64,000 nucleotides of DNA, from NCBI GenBank assembly GCA_944470555.2, contig OX104128.1, forward strand, positions 39,601,920-39,665,919. Reading direction: 5' to 3'. The position numbers were made by a program, and so were the translations under genes. This document shows, piece by piece, positions 11,401 through 23,500 of this stretch. Position 1 is the first letter of the stretch. Every line of letters begins with the position of its first letter. This DNA comes from Heterobilharzia americana. Lineage: Eukaryota > Platyhelminthes > Trematoda > Strigeidida > Schistosomatidae. The notes beneath the pieces were generated by a model, which saw only the letters and a list, made by a program, of their open reading frames with translations, did no database searches and had not been told where the DNA came from.

Positions 11401-13824
11401 TATTGGATATTGGATTGCATCGGAATCACTAAGGCGCTCTGCTTAGAGTTGACGCTGCTGTTCGGCAAGTATCGATTGTAATGACGGTTTCATTGTGGGG
11501 TAAAGCTAAAAGTCATCTCTAGGTGTTGTGGTACTTGTCACAGGTTATAATGTCTTTTGTAAAAATGAGGATACATCCTGTTTTCTGTACGAATATTTTA
11601 CTTTTTCGTATAGCTGTTACAATGCTGTGTCACAGAATCGCGTTTCATACTATATATTCATGCGCAATGTATTGAATTCGCTCTCAATTCTTAGGAGGAG
11701 AGTAAGTATGATTACACGGGATGAATAGTGCTCACGACTGATAGTGAGCTGGGTGGGACTTCAAATTGCAACAATAAAGACTTACGATTGCAGTTTTCTC
11801 TTCAAAATATAAGGATACAGAACACAAAAAATACAAATTTTCATACAGAATGGTACAGTACGTAGGGATGACTCTTAGCCTTACTCGTTCTTGCACTTTC
11901 CGCTGGTACTTCAACAAAAAATGCTACGACATTTGAGAGTTTTTGGGCTCATCAAAATAACCTTTAAAGACTGAGTTTGAATTGTTGTGAACCAAATTTT
12001 ATCGCCTTCGTTTTATCCGGGTTTTATTTAACCCGTATGACATAAACTAATGTAGTTAAGATCTGTATATGCTTGAACTAGAGTTTCTAGTTAAATAGAA
12101 ACTAATATATAACTAACATTTGCTACAGTTGTAATTATCGAATTTGTTTACTTTATCCTACTTACTTTAACGAAATGACACTAGAATTGTCAGTGATATT
12201 CAACTCAAAAAGCTATGTATGCCCTGCACTGACGTGTCTTTTACAACTTTTGGGATATTCAGAAGAAAACTCCAAACCTTTTTTGAAAAGATTTTTGATT
12301 TCGAGAGGATGTCTTTTGTTATTAAACGTGCTTGGTTTTATTTATTGCTTTGCTCATTGTTTCTGAAGTGTACTTGGAGTTGGATGTGCAGTTTAAGCGA
12401 CCTGTTTATAGTTATTTTTTCAGGAAACGTTGAGTCCTCCCTAGTTCATGTACTGAAAATTTTCTAAACTCTTACCTGAAGCTTTTGAAATGCTTATGGC
12501 ATGAGTATTAACTTTAAATATTTTGAATGAGATACTTGTAAGTTGTGACTGACATCAGTCTACTCTTCAGTGTCTAACTACTCAATGTTAACTGAAGTGG
12601 GAATTTGGAAATAAGCCTATAATTCTTCGGGGGCCTCTAGGGAAGATCTAAGAAATCTGAAGCTAAAAAAAGCCGATTTCTGGTGGAAAATTACCCTACA
12701 TCTTCAAACTTAAATTGGTTTTTACGCCTGTAACCGAATGCGACTCAGTTTGTTGCCAATCCCTCGGAAAATCTAGATGAGCATTTGTATACTTGCAGAA
12801 TACCATGAAAGTGTTTAGCGACTCTGCTTAAATGCATTTCACAATTGTACTGCAACTATTTGGAATCCATATGTCGATTCTGTCGAAGCTTCTCACTCTA
12901 TTTTCTTTTGGTACTAAATTGAAACAATAGTCAGCGGAAAAATATATCAACTCTATTTTGTGCTTCATGGTTGGTTGGTGCTAACCAATCTGATCAGGTT
13001 GATATCCGAAAGAAATTTCAAAACTAAAGTGCTGCAGTGCATTCAACCATGAAAGTTTACTCAGGTGTTTTAAAGGAAGTAAAGAAAACTAGGGCATATT
13101 TCTTGTTCCTACATACTGAATGTGTCTAATGTACTGAAATACTAGTCGGAGATCTGACTTAATTTTTCAGGTTATTTTCAAGATGAGTGGCCTTCCGAAA
13201 TGAAATGGGACCATTGTATTGTACATTTCTAAAACTAATATCGGTTCTGTTTGAGCTCTTGGCTGCTGTTATTTCTCATCAGCTGTACAGAATGCGAAAA
13301 GGCTACATGTGGCAGGAAGAGTTTTGTTTAGTTTGGTAGTAGTTGGTTTTCCACCAGATGTTTAAATGTCGTCGCTTGTTATTGGCCCGTAGCCCAGTTT
13401 CTTAAAGTTATGACTTTACCACTGATGAAAATCTTGCAACATCTTTGAAGGTGGATAAGGGTTTTGTAAAATCGCTACTTGTAGAGCATTTCAGAATGTG
13501 AGTATGGGTTTGGCACTGTCTTACCATGTGACACTTTACAAGCCTTTAGATTCATTCTTGACCAGTTGGTGATCAGTTTTGATTAGTATAGTATGTGCTG
13601 CATGTCACCAAGGTGCTTAATTTTGCAAGACAGGTAGAAGTTGCGCATATATCCAATTTCGGATTGTTTGGGAATTCGTGTATCTGGTTAGTCATGTCAA
13701 GCGTTGGTTGAAATTCGTCTCCCTGTCACAACTTCATTTGTGCTATTGCACTTGGTTTAAATTCTTAAAAAAATAGTGTTTGCCAGTACATACAGACTTT
13801 TTCACTCATGCTGTTTTTAATTAA
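11401..13824. other. AT-rich intergenic stretch with no recognised feature
   Basis: No host exon, RNA gene or recognisable mobile element was found on either strand. The short open frames here lack any motif I can name. It ends at the target-site duplication of RTE copy 2. Confidence 0.4.
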
Positions 13825-13837
13825 TATCGAAAATGTA

Positions 13838-16800
13838 TTATTATCATTATTTTTCCCTTGGGTTCCTAGTGGAACATAGGGCTTCAGTAGCACGATTCCA
13901 TTGCACTCTCTTCTCTGAAGTCTTTTGAACCTGGCGCCAAGACTGCGCACAAGCTTTCATTTCTTCCTCACATGATCTCCTCTATGTCACGCTCAGCTGG
14001 GACGCCCAACTCGTCGTTCCCCTTTTTGCATTCCACTCGACTCCCTGGCTCGTGATGTTCCCAGTTGGCCTTCTCAGTGTATCCTCACTTTCTTCTGCAT
14101 ATTTGTTGAGCGATAGGTTCTTGGTTGGTTCGTTGCCAGCCAGAGTTCCTTGTTGCTTATTCCTATTATTCTGGCCATCTGATCTTAAGTATCAAGCCTA
14201 GGCAACTGTTGACGAATATCTGTAGTTTGTTGGAAATGCTTTTCGTGACACGCCGTTTTTGAACCACCACATAACAGCACTGACTTGCTATTGGTGTTGA
14301 AAATTTGGATCTTGTTCAGTGCAGTAGATCTTCACACTGATTTCAGATTAGTGAAAGCCTGTCTTGCTTTTCTAATCCTGGTTTTGATATCCTCGCCTGT
14401 GCCGCCTGTAGTTGAAACGATGCTGTCTAGGCAGGTAGGTTAGAGAGACTATTTCATTTAGGTTTCTCCCGTTAATGGTGATTGGCGCTTGTTGATGCTG
14501 TTGTTAGTTGGTTATCTTCATTACCTCCGTCTTCCATACATTCAGCTGAAGAAAGTCGTGTCTTCGCTGCTCTGTCTCTTCTGTCAACTTGTTGGTTTTC
14601 GCCTGTAGATCTTCGAGTTTGTGCAACATTAGACATAAAGCATCATCGGTGAAATCCAAATCTTCCAGGCTCTTTTCATCGGTCCAGCTAGCGTATGCCT
14701 GTCTTATCGTCCCTCACGGTTTGCTGCATGATCCAGTCCATCACAATCAGGAAGATCATCGGTCATAGTAGGCGGCCTTGTCTTACTTCTGTCTTCACTT
14801 CAAAGGCGTCGCTGAGCTTTCCATTGTGGATCACTTGGCATGCGTAGAGTTGCAATTCGGTCCGCACATGATTTGTTCCTCCTGAAACCAGCCTGTTCCG
14901 GTCGTAGTTTTGAATCCAGCGCATCTTTTAATCTCTCCAGTATGGTGCGGCATAATATTTTGCTTTGGGTGGACAGGGAAGGAGCATGATTCTGCGCAGT
15001 TCTTGCAAACACTGTGGTTTCCCTTCTTCGTGAGTCTGACAAGGTATCCCTCCCAATCTACAGGTACCTTTTCTTCCTTCCGGACCTTCTGCAACATTTT
15101 CGTGAGCATGTCCGCTGTTGTCTCTGCGTCTTTTTTCAGTGCTTCTGGTGGAATTCCATCTGGTTCTACTGCTTTCCCGGCTTTCAGCAGTTTTATGGCA
15201 TTCTAGACTTCTGCTTTTGTCGGCGGGCTTGTGTTCACTGAAAGTTTTCTGTGGCTGGACTGCTGGTGGCATCTATGGACAAGTTACAGGTGGCGGTCGA
15301 CTCAAGAGTTTTCTGAATTGGTCAGCCCATTGTTTCCTCTGTTTCTTCTCTTCGGTAACCAATTTTCCTTCACTATCTTTCATTGGTTTCGTCTGCGTAG
15401 ATATCTTCCCGGATAGTAACCTGGTTATTTGATACTATGTTGTCAGGTCTCTGTCTCTCCTACCAGCCTCCAGTCTGTTCTGCTTCACTTGCCAATGTGT
15501 CGTAGAAGTGTCTTTTGTCTTTGTGAGCACTCTTCACTTCTTTGTCCAGTGTAGAGTTTTATACATTGTACTCAGTTCCTCTACTCGTTGTGCATCCTTG
15601 CACTGGTTCACGTTCTGCTTCACCATCACCATCTTCTTCTCCCTCCTCTATCAGCTTCCATATGTCCGTCGAGATCCATTCCTTGTCTTGTTTCCTCTTC
15701 GCTCCTAATACGGTTAAGCAGGTTTCTTCCACATAGCTCGCAAAGAGTTCCAGTGTTCTTCCATGCCGGGCCCTTCAGGGATGTTGCTCAATGTCTCCCA
15801 TTTTGTCTGGATGGCTGACTGACGGGAATGTGTGCTTTGTAGTTTCGTCCTTCATTTTCTGTTCTGGGTATTGAACTTGAACTGTGGTCTATCACTAACT
15901 TCGTTGAAGGACTTCAACTTGATTTTGATGGTAGGTTCCTTGCACTAGATAGTAGTGTGAACCTACATCTTCTCCTCTTCTTGATCTTGTGTCGAGTAGG
16001 CTGCATCTCCACTTTCTTGAGATTGAGATGAAGTAGATCTGATTTTTAGTGGTGTGTCCTGGTGTCTGGTGAAATCAAACCCATGTTGTTGCCTTGTGAA
16101 TATCCTTGTGTTTGCACACACTGCTTTCAATCACCAAATCGTTGAATGCACAGAAATATGCAAGCAGTTCTCCGTTTTCATTCATTTCAACAAGTGCTTC
16201 TCGACCCATGATGAGTGCTCTTTCTATGTTGTCTGCTCCCAGTTTGGCATTCACGTCGCCCATTAGAGTTTTGGTGTCGCCAACTGAGGTCTTGTCCAGT
16301 GTTGATTGCAGTTGTCTGTAAAATTCCTCCTCTTTCTCTTCATCTGAATTATTTGTTGGCGCGTAGGACTGAATGATTGTGACTTTCCTTCCTTTTGAGT
16401 TGCATCTTGCTGTCATGATCCTGCGGAAGGAGATTGGTTCCCACTGCACGCGAGCCCTCGATGCTGTTGGGGACATCACGATAGCCAATCTATAACCCAG
16501 TGTGCTCGTGGTTGTCGTCTGGGTGACAATATCGGAGTAGATTATTGACTCGTCTCCAGTTAACAGTTTGGAGAGTCCACTTCCATTCCATCTGCTTTCG
16601 CGAATTCCAAGCACTTCAATGCTATACCTCGTCATCTCTTTTGCAATGTGGGCAGCCTTGCTAGGTTGATACATGGTGCGGAAATTCCATGTCCCCACAT
16701 TTACTTTCTCTTTCATCGAGAGGGAAGACACATCGGCCAATTGGCTTCCTGAAGGCTTTCACCAACTGGTGTCATTTCGCCTCCCTGATTCCAGCGAGGA

Positions 16801-16962
16801 ATAATATTGTTTTTATGTTTTGTATTCTGTTTATGCTTTTAAGTTTCTTTAGCGGTTATATTGATTTTCCGGGGTAGGGTTGGTAGCCGTATGCCCAACC
16901 TTCCCTGTTTATGCGGGCTTATGACCGGCTGGTAACTAGTGAACTATTTAACTGGGCGAGGT
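13838..16962 (-). mobile_element. RTE-clade LINE (SR2-like), copy 2, about 3.1 kb
   Basis: Minus-strand element with the same 5' terminus (GGCGAGGT, right side) and the same type of AT-rich 3' tail as copy 1. It is flanked by a different direct repeat, TATCGAAAATGTA at 13825-13837 and TATCGAACATGTA at 16963-16975 (12 of 13 identical), so it is an independent insertion rather than a duplicated block. The 5' two-thirds (14859-16946) is essentially identical to copy 1, while the 3' third is clearly diverged. An internal deletion of roughly 170 bases at about 14840 removes RT motif A. RT motif C reads FTDD. Confidence 0.85.
16075..16740 (-). pseudogene. RTE endonuclease domain, copy 2 (truncated frame)
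   Basis: The 221-residue translation is the same as that of copy 1 at 3188-3853, including the truncating lesion after HKATTWV. Shared lesions in two separately inserted copies are discussed in the findings. Confidence 0.85.
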
Positions 16963-17180
16963 TATCGAACATGTAGTGCAGTAGTTTAAGTACATCGAGG
17001 TTTAGGAAGAAGTTATTTTGACTTTATAAATGTCTTACAATAATTTGCTTGTTTTTCTGTCGTAGGTTATTTATTATGAAGGCTTGACTACATCTCTTGA
17101 TTCGTTTCGCTGTATTGAGAAATCACTGCAAATTTCATTTTTGTCCGGTTCCCGCTTCTGGTTTTGGGGGTACATAAGAC

Positions 17181-17229
17181 ATGCATAAGATCAGAACACT
17201 GTTTACCACCTCTAGGCTGCAGTGTGCAG
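17181..17229 (+). CDS. MRPS22: mS22 exon 1
   Basis: Begins at an ATG and encodes the basic presequence. The donor is GTAACA at 17230, followed by a 30-nt micro-intron. Ends in phase 1. Confidence 0.82.
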
Positions 17230-20200
17230 GTAACATCATTAAACATTTCTAATGTTAAGATCTGGTACGAAGGCCTAGTGAAGTTTCTGGAAACCTTCAA
17301 GAATTGTTTACAAATCCACAAATTCATAATCTCTTGCGCCTGATCACTTACACTGATTTAAATGCAGTTCATCAACGAAGTTATAGGAAGGCTGGTGGGG
17401 AGACTATTAAACTTTTAAGTGATGCTGAACTAAATATAGTAATTAAATTCAGATTTTTATTCTAACTGTTATGCAAGGTCAAAAGGTTCACCACAGTTTT
17501 CACAGAACAGAAGTTACAAATGCCACCTGTTTTACAACCAAGAAGTGCCGTAGAAGACCAACTCATATCGCAGGACCGCGGCCTACAAGGTCTTATTCCG
17601 GGAAACATCAAACTGGTTTTTACAGACACAACTTTAAGACGTGATAGGAAAAATCGTCTTATTGTTGTTAGAGAATCGAATGGTAACCTTAGGCATGCAA
17701 ATGCATCTGAACGTGATCGTATCAACCAAGTTTACTTTCCTCTTTCCGGTAGGGAGTTATATATCCCTTTGTTGTTTGAAAATAAGCAGCTAAGCGTGAG
17801 TAAATTTATTACATGTGTATTGGTTTTATTTCCGATTTAAAGTGGTTACGGGTTTTTAATTATATACGAATTTAAAGGGTACCTAGCGTTATGAGAATTT
17901 CAAGTTTAATAATTCAGTATCCAACATAACGTTTTACAATAATTACTGAAACTTCCGGATGCCCGTTGGGTTTATACACACTCTCCCTTTTATATATACT
18001 GAGAAAGTCACTAATCGTTGGTTTTAGAAACCTTCAATAAACTAGCAGTTTGTCAGTCAGTAAATGTTAATACGAGATATGGAATTACTGCATAACTATA
18101 CAAGTCGTCATACCGCATATTAGCATGTCAAAATTCAAGATAATAAGACGCAAGTCGGAGAAATAAAATCCTACCAAAAGTCTCGAAATGCTATAGAGAG
18201 AGAAAAAGATGGGTTATAGCAAATAGCGAAGTGTGATATGAAGTTTAGGACGAAAATAAGATCTGAGCGTATCTACATAATTGTGATTAATTGTGAGTCA
18301 TATCACTCGAAGTCATTTGAGTTCATTCACTAAAATTGCTTAGACCAGTAACAATAAAATGTTTGAATCAGGCCGGTGCATGTTTTTGTTCACTAGATTG
18401 AGCCATGTATATTGTGTACAGGCTTATAAGTACTAGTTGATTGCTAAGGTTGAAGTAGGTGGAACGGGTTTGAACCCAGGACCTACTGCTTGAAAGTCAA
18501 GTGCTTGAGTTTATGAACTGTGGCCCCCGTTTAGACCGATAGTCAGAAACTTCATAGACCGATACCAACTTTTTGTCTGAACATCCTTAACGTTTCCTTT
18601 TATAATTGAAGTGTTTTAGGTAGCCTTGGTATTCACCTTTATTAATGAGAGTGCTTAGTGTTTTCATCTTGCTTCTAAACACAGTTTTGTACTATAGTTC
18701 CAGAGAGCTGTGGCTCATTTGTCAACCACCCCCCGCCCCACCAACTGAGGTTTGGGCAACCGGGTAGTATGATTATCTTTCACACAATAGGTGTTGTTCA
18801 TTGCCTACCGCACGCATATGCATAAGGTTTCTGAGTGCGTTTCGCTTTACGAGTGCAATTCAATTGATCGTTAGTGCTACATCACATCATATATCGTAGT
18901 GACTACCATTAGACTCTGAGGTGTATTTTTGATGGGGTCGGGTTCTTTGAGCTGGACTGTTCAGTCGTGAAGCTTTTGTCGTCGTTCTAGAAACAATTTT
19001 CAGCAAAAACTCCAGAAAGAAGTGAACAACACAGTTTCCTCCGCAATTTATTTAGTAGCTTGTCCTGATGGCCTTGTGTGTGGTTGGTTGTTTCTTCCAA
19101 GGTCTTACAAGTGTCTCAATGTTTATTTTGATTAGTTGTCCTGTTGACATGAATTATGGCCTGTTTTTTCTTTCTTACTGCTTTATAGATTGGGTCAATG
19201 CCAGTATGTCTTTTGATGACTGACTGACCTGAATACCAAGCTTCTAAAACTTCTCTGACGTTTTATGTTTTTCCTCTATTCAATAACATTTTCGACAATA
19301 TCAAATTGAGGAGGAATCAAGTAACAAACTTACATTTTAGATGCTCTCATTACTAGAACGGATTTACGGAAATTGGAAACCGATACTGATACCGAAACTC
19401 ATACGGATCAAATCCTCAAATACAATACAAGCAGCCCAATAGCATACAAAATCAGTTGTATAAAAACTGTTCAAAAGAGCGAAGACAAACTGTAGTACAT
19501 CAGCCTTGCGGAAAAATAAGAAAACTAGTTAATGAGTGTCTTCCACAAGAACGGCTATCCACGCAACTTCGTCAAAAGATGTTCACTTGATTTTTCACCA
19601 ACCAAGAAGCCAACCTCGAAAGCTAACAAACAGATTGTCCTACCTTACATGAAAAACGTCTCCGAGATCATGACTGGATTATTGAAGCTTCTTGGAATCA
19701 TTGTATCTCATAAGCCCAAAATAGCTCTCTACTCTTTGTTATACTGGTCAAAAGATACAATAGCAACGAACGACAAAGCGAACAAAATAAATTACAGAAC
19801 CTGAGAAGAACGCCACATTGGACAGAGTGGTTGCCCTCTTCGCATCCGCCTACATCAACATCAACTAGCAGTGAAGTGTTATGAAATATCTTCGCTCATT
19901 TCAATGCGTACAGACAACTGTGGACATGAATTTGACTGGGAAAAGTGCGAAAATCCTAGGTAGGTGGCATATAAAGAACAGACATACTGACATTGACCCA
20001 ATCTATAAAGCAGTAGGAAAGAAAAAAACAGGCCATAATTCATGTCAACAGGACAACTAATCAAAATAAACATTGAGACACTTGTAAGACCTTGGAAGAA
20101 ACAACCAACCACACACAAGGCCATCAGGACAAGCTACTAAATAAATTGCGGAGGAAACTGTGTTGTTCACTTCTTTCTGGAGTTTTTGCTGAAAATTGTT

Positions 20201-20502
20201 TCTAGAACGACGACAAAAGCTTCACGACTGAACAGTCCAGCTCAAAGAACCCGACCTCATCAAAATTATCCTCCTGAGCTACAAATGTTCTTTATCATTT
20301 CTGCAATGTGTATTTTATTCCCTTTGGACCTAACTAGTCATGTTTAACTGGATGTGAGCTAATACCGAGATTCCTGTTTGAGATTTGAACTAACCAGGTA
20401 TCTCGGTAGGCATCAGGACACTTTTAACTAGACAAGTTAATATAGCTGTTGATTAAAAAGAGGTATACTCTAACGAAATACTGAAATAATAATGATATTC
20501 TA

Positions 20503-20554
<52 letters not shown>

Positions 20555-23500
20555 CTCAGGCGAAAGGCTATTGGAGCTTGTAAATGAAATCAAATAGTTT
20601 GAAATCACTCATTTGGAGTATTGAACCATATTCCCACTAGCCAGGCAAACAGAGGATCAGGTGACTGAAAGGATTTTCTGGGAATATATTAATTACCAAA
20701 AAGAACAAAGCCGTTTCAATGAATACTGTGGCGGGTAATTATTATTTAGACCTTAGGATAAATGCATACCTCTAGTCGTACCGACTGACGTAAAAACGTT
20801 CTGGAAATGAGTATTGAAAAAGCCATGAAACAATGAATTGCGGCTCCCACTAAAGCCAATAGTCAGAAACTTCATAGACCGATACCAAGGTTTCCTCCAA
20901 CAATTGAAACGTTTTAGCCAGCTTTGGTATTCACCCTCATTTATGGAAACTGAGGAATTAATGAAGGACTGATGAACTTGCATGAGTAACTTTATAGCTT
21001 TATTGCTTTTTACCATATAAGTGACCTACAAAATAAGATCAAGTGTCTGTTTAGTACAGTAAGGTCAGTTTTATTCTGGTAGTGATAAATAGAATCTCTG
21101 GATAGATATAGAAATCTCAATTGGGTTTCACTAAACTGCTTCACTTGTTATATTGACGGGAAATTTACCTAATCCATAACTGAGTATATGGTCTATAGAT
21201 GCATTGCGTCCTAATTTACATCCAAAAGACATTTATTCTAGTTAGATGCTATGAAAGGTCAGTGGAAAATTTTTTTGATAATCACCTTCATACTTAGCAT
21301 TTCTTGAATCCGTTAATTTATTATTTTGGTTTAGAGGGATTTATCAATTGCAGTAAAAAGCAATATCTGGAGACCTCAAGTAACGTTATTTAGAGTTAAT
21401 TTAAGGCACACAAACGCAATCACTTCCCATCTTGCTGCAAATAGTGAATGTTTTGTTTCAACGATGCAAAAATCTTTAATCATTTTGCTATGTACTATCG
21501 TTGGAGGATTGTTGCTGTTCATGGAGTACTTGCTTGAACTTCAGTGATACATAAGTTCGACAAATCGTGTATTTGCACCTGAATAGTTATAGGAAAGAAG
21601 CACCTGAAAAGCTCCTGTGTCTAAAGAATATAATTCTATAACCGAGACAAGAGATAACTGAGAGTTTATCTCTACATGATGGCGATTTCCATCCTGACAC
21701 AGTTTATTGTCACTTTCATTCTGTTGAGAAAACAGTAGCGAAGACAGCAAATAACCTTCAGCCTAAGACCAATAAGGGCTAATGTGTCCCTTCAATCTCA
21801 TGGTAAGTTGTATCAAAGAGCTCATTTCGACAGAATCTACTGACGATCAAGATCGAAGGCAGCCGAAGCATAAACTAATTAAGTACCTTCGTAGTGACTA
21901 CTAGCAGTAGTGAGTGCCAAAACAGGTGGGGAAAGCATTATACCTACATTCAGTACATACACAGTAGCAGCCCACTTCAACCAACCTTACAGATATAATT
22001 AGGAGTCATTGCTTTATGGCATAGTGTTGATCTTTGATAATCGAAAAATCGAAATGTTCACTTCTGTCCCCAACGCTTAGCTGCTTTAAAATTAGGTATA
22101 ATAATTTTTGATGTAGGAGTTTTTACATCATTTTTGATAACTGACATATGCTATTTCTTTTTCTGACATTACCCTTTTCTTCTTCCTGCTATCAGGCACT
22201 TTTGGATCAGGGCTCGTTTACGTATATTTTGGATAGAGCATGTGTACAGTTTGAGCCGGATGATCCTAATTTTAGTCGAATATGCCATCATGTTTATGAT
22301 CATGTGAATAAGTTAGCATGGATTCCGTTTACGAATGCTAACACTAAACAATCAGATAACTGTCAAGTTAATCCACTGCTGTTACTACGACATACACGTT
22401 ATTATGGTCCCTTAGCCCTATACATGATAGCTCAGTTGGGTTCCCCTGGTCCTCTTGTTTATGAGGCCCTTGCTCACCAACATTATGATCGTTTAGGTTG
22501 GATACTACGTCTAATTTGTCTCATTCGACCTTCTAGTCCTTTCGCCATCCATATGAAGCCGAAAGTAGATTTAATCCCCCCAGCAGTGATAAATGCTTTA
22601 GATAAATGTTCGGATTCATACAAAATTAACCTGAGTTTATCTGAGGTTAGTGACTTACTAGCATATGTTGAAGTGAGTTCCGCATTTTATTTTGTTCTGC
22701 TATTTTTGAACTATTATTTATTATTTACCGTATTGAGTGTTCCTTCTCATTGGACGAAACTGATAAACTTTGTACGAGAAGTAGGTTAGTTCTTTTCTTC
22801 GTTCATTTAATTTAATATAAATTTGGTAAGTGGATATCACAGAGGGCATCATGTTCTATTTAGAATGTGATATGGGTTGCATGAGCACCAAGATGCTGTC
22901 TACACTCAGGCTGAAGCAGACCATTGAGTGAAGGAAGAAAATGAAACAAAGCATAATAAAACCGAAAATGAAAGCTTTGGAGAACTTTGAAGATGATATA
23001 GTAATTACAAAGTTAGAAAAATGCAGATCAACAGTAATATCTAGGTAATCTGATTACATTTGGAAAGCCAGTGAAAATTTAGATACAGGACCGTATGAGC
23101 AAATTAAGAAACCAGTAGACACTGTTATATATAAGATTAAGAAATGCATAGCAGATTTATTTTGCCAAATACAACCATTTTTTAGTGAGTCAAAATAGTT
23201 TAATTTACTTCCAAGGATTAATAATTCCAGCAGATTCATAAGCCAGATCATTCCATCAGATCCGTAGTATATTTTAGAAACACTCAGATTTACGAGTTGT
23301 CTGAATAATTAGAAATTCACTGGGTTCATTCAGAAATTGCTTGAAATCTAAACTTCTTATGACTTAAGGCATAGATTAGATATCTCATGCATTTAAAATA
23401 GTTAGTTTTGCTGTAACTAGCTTGCATACTAATAGACCAATTCAGATGGTTCTGGAGGCAGTCAAATATAAGCTCAATGATGACCATGAGCTTACGCTTC

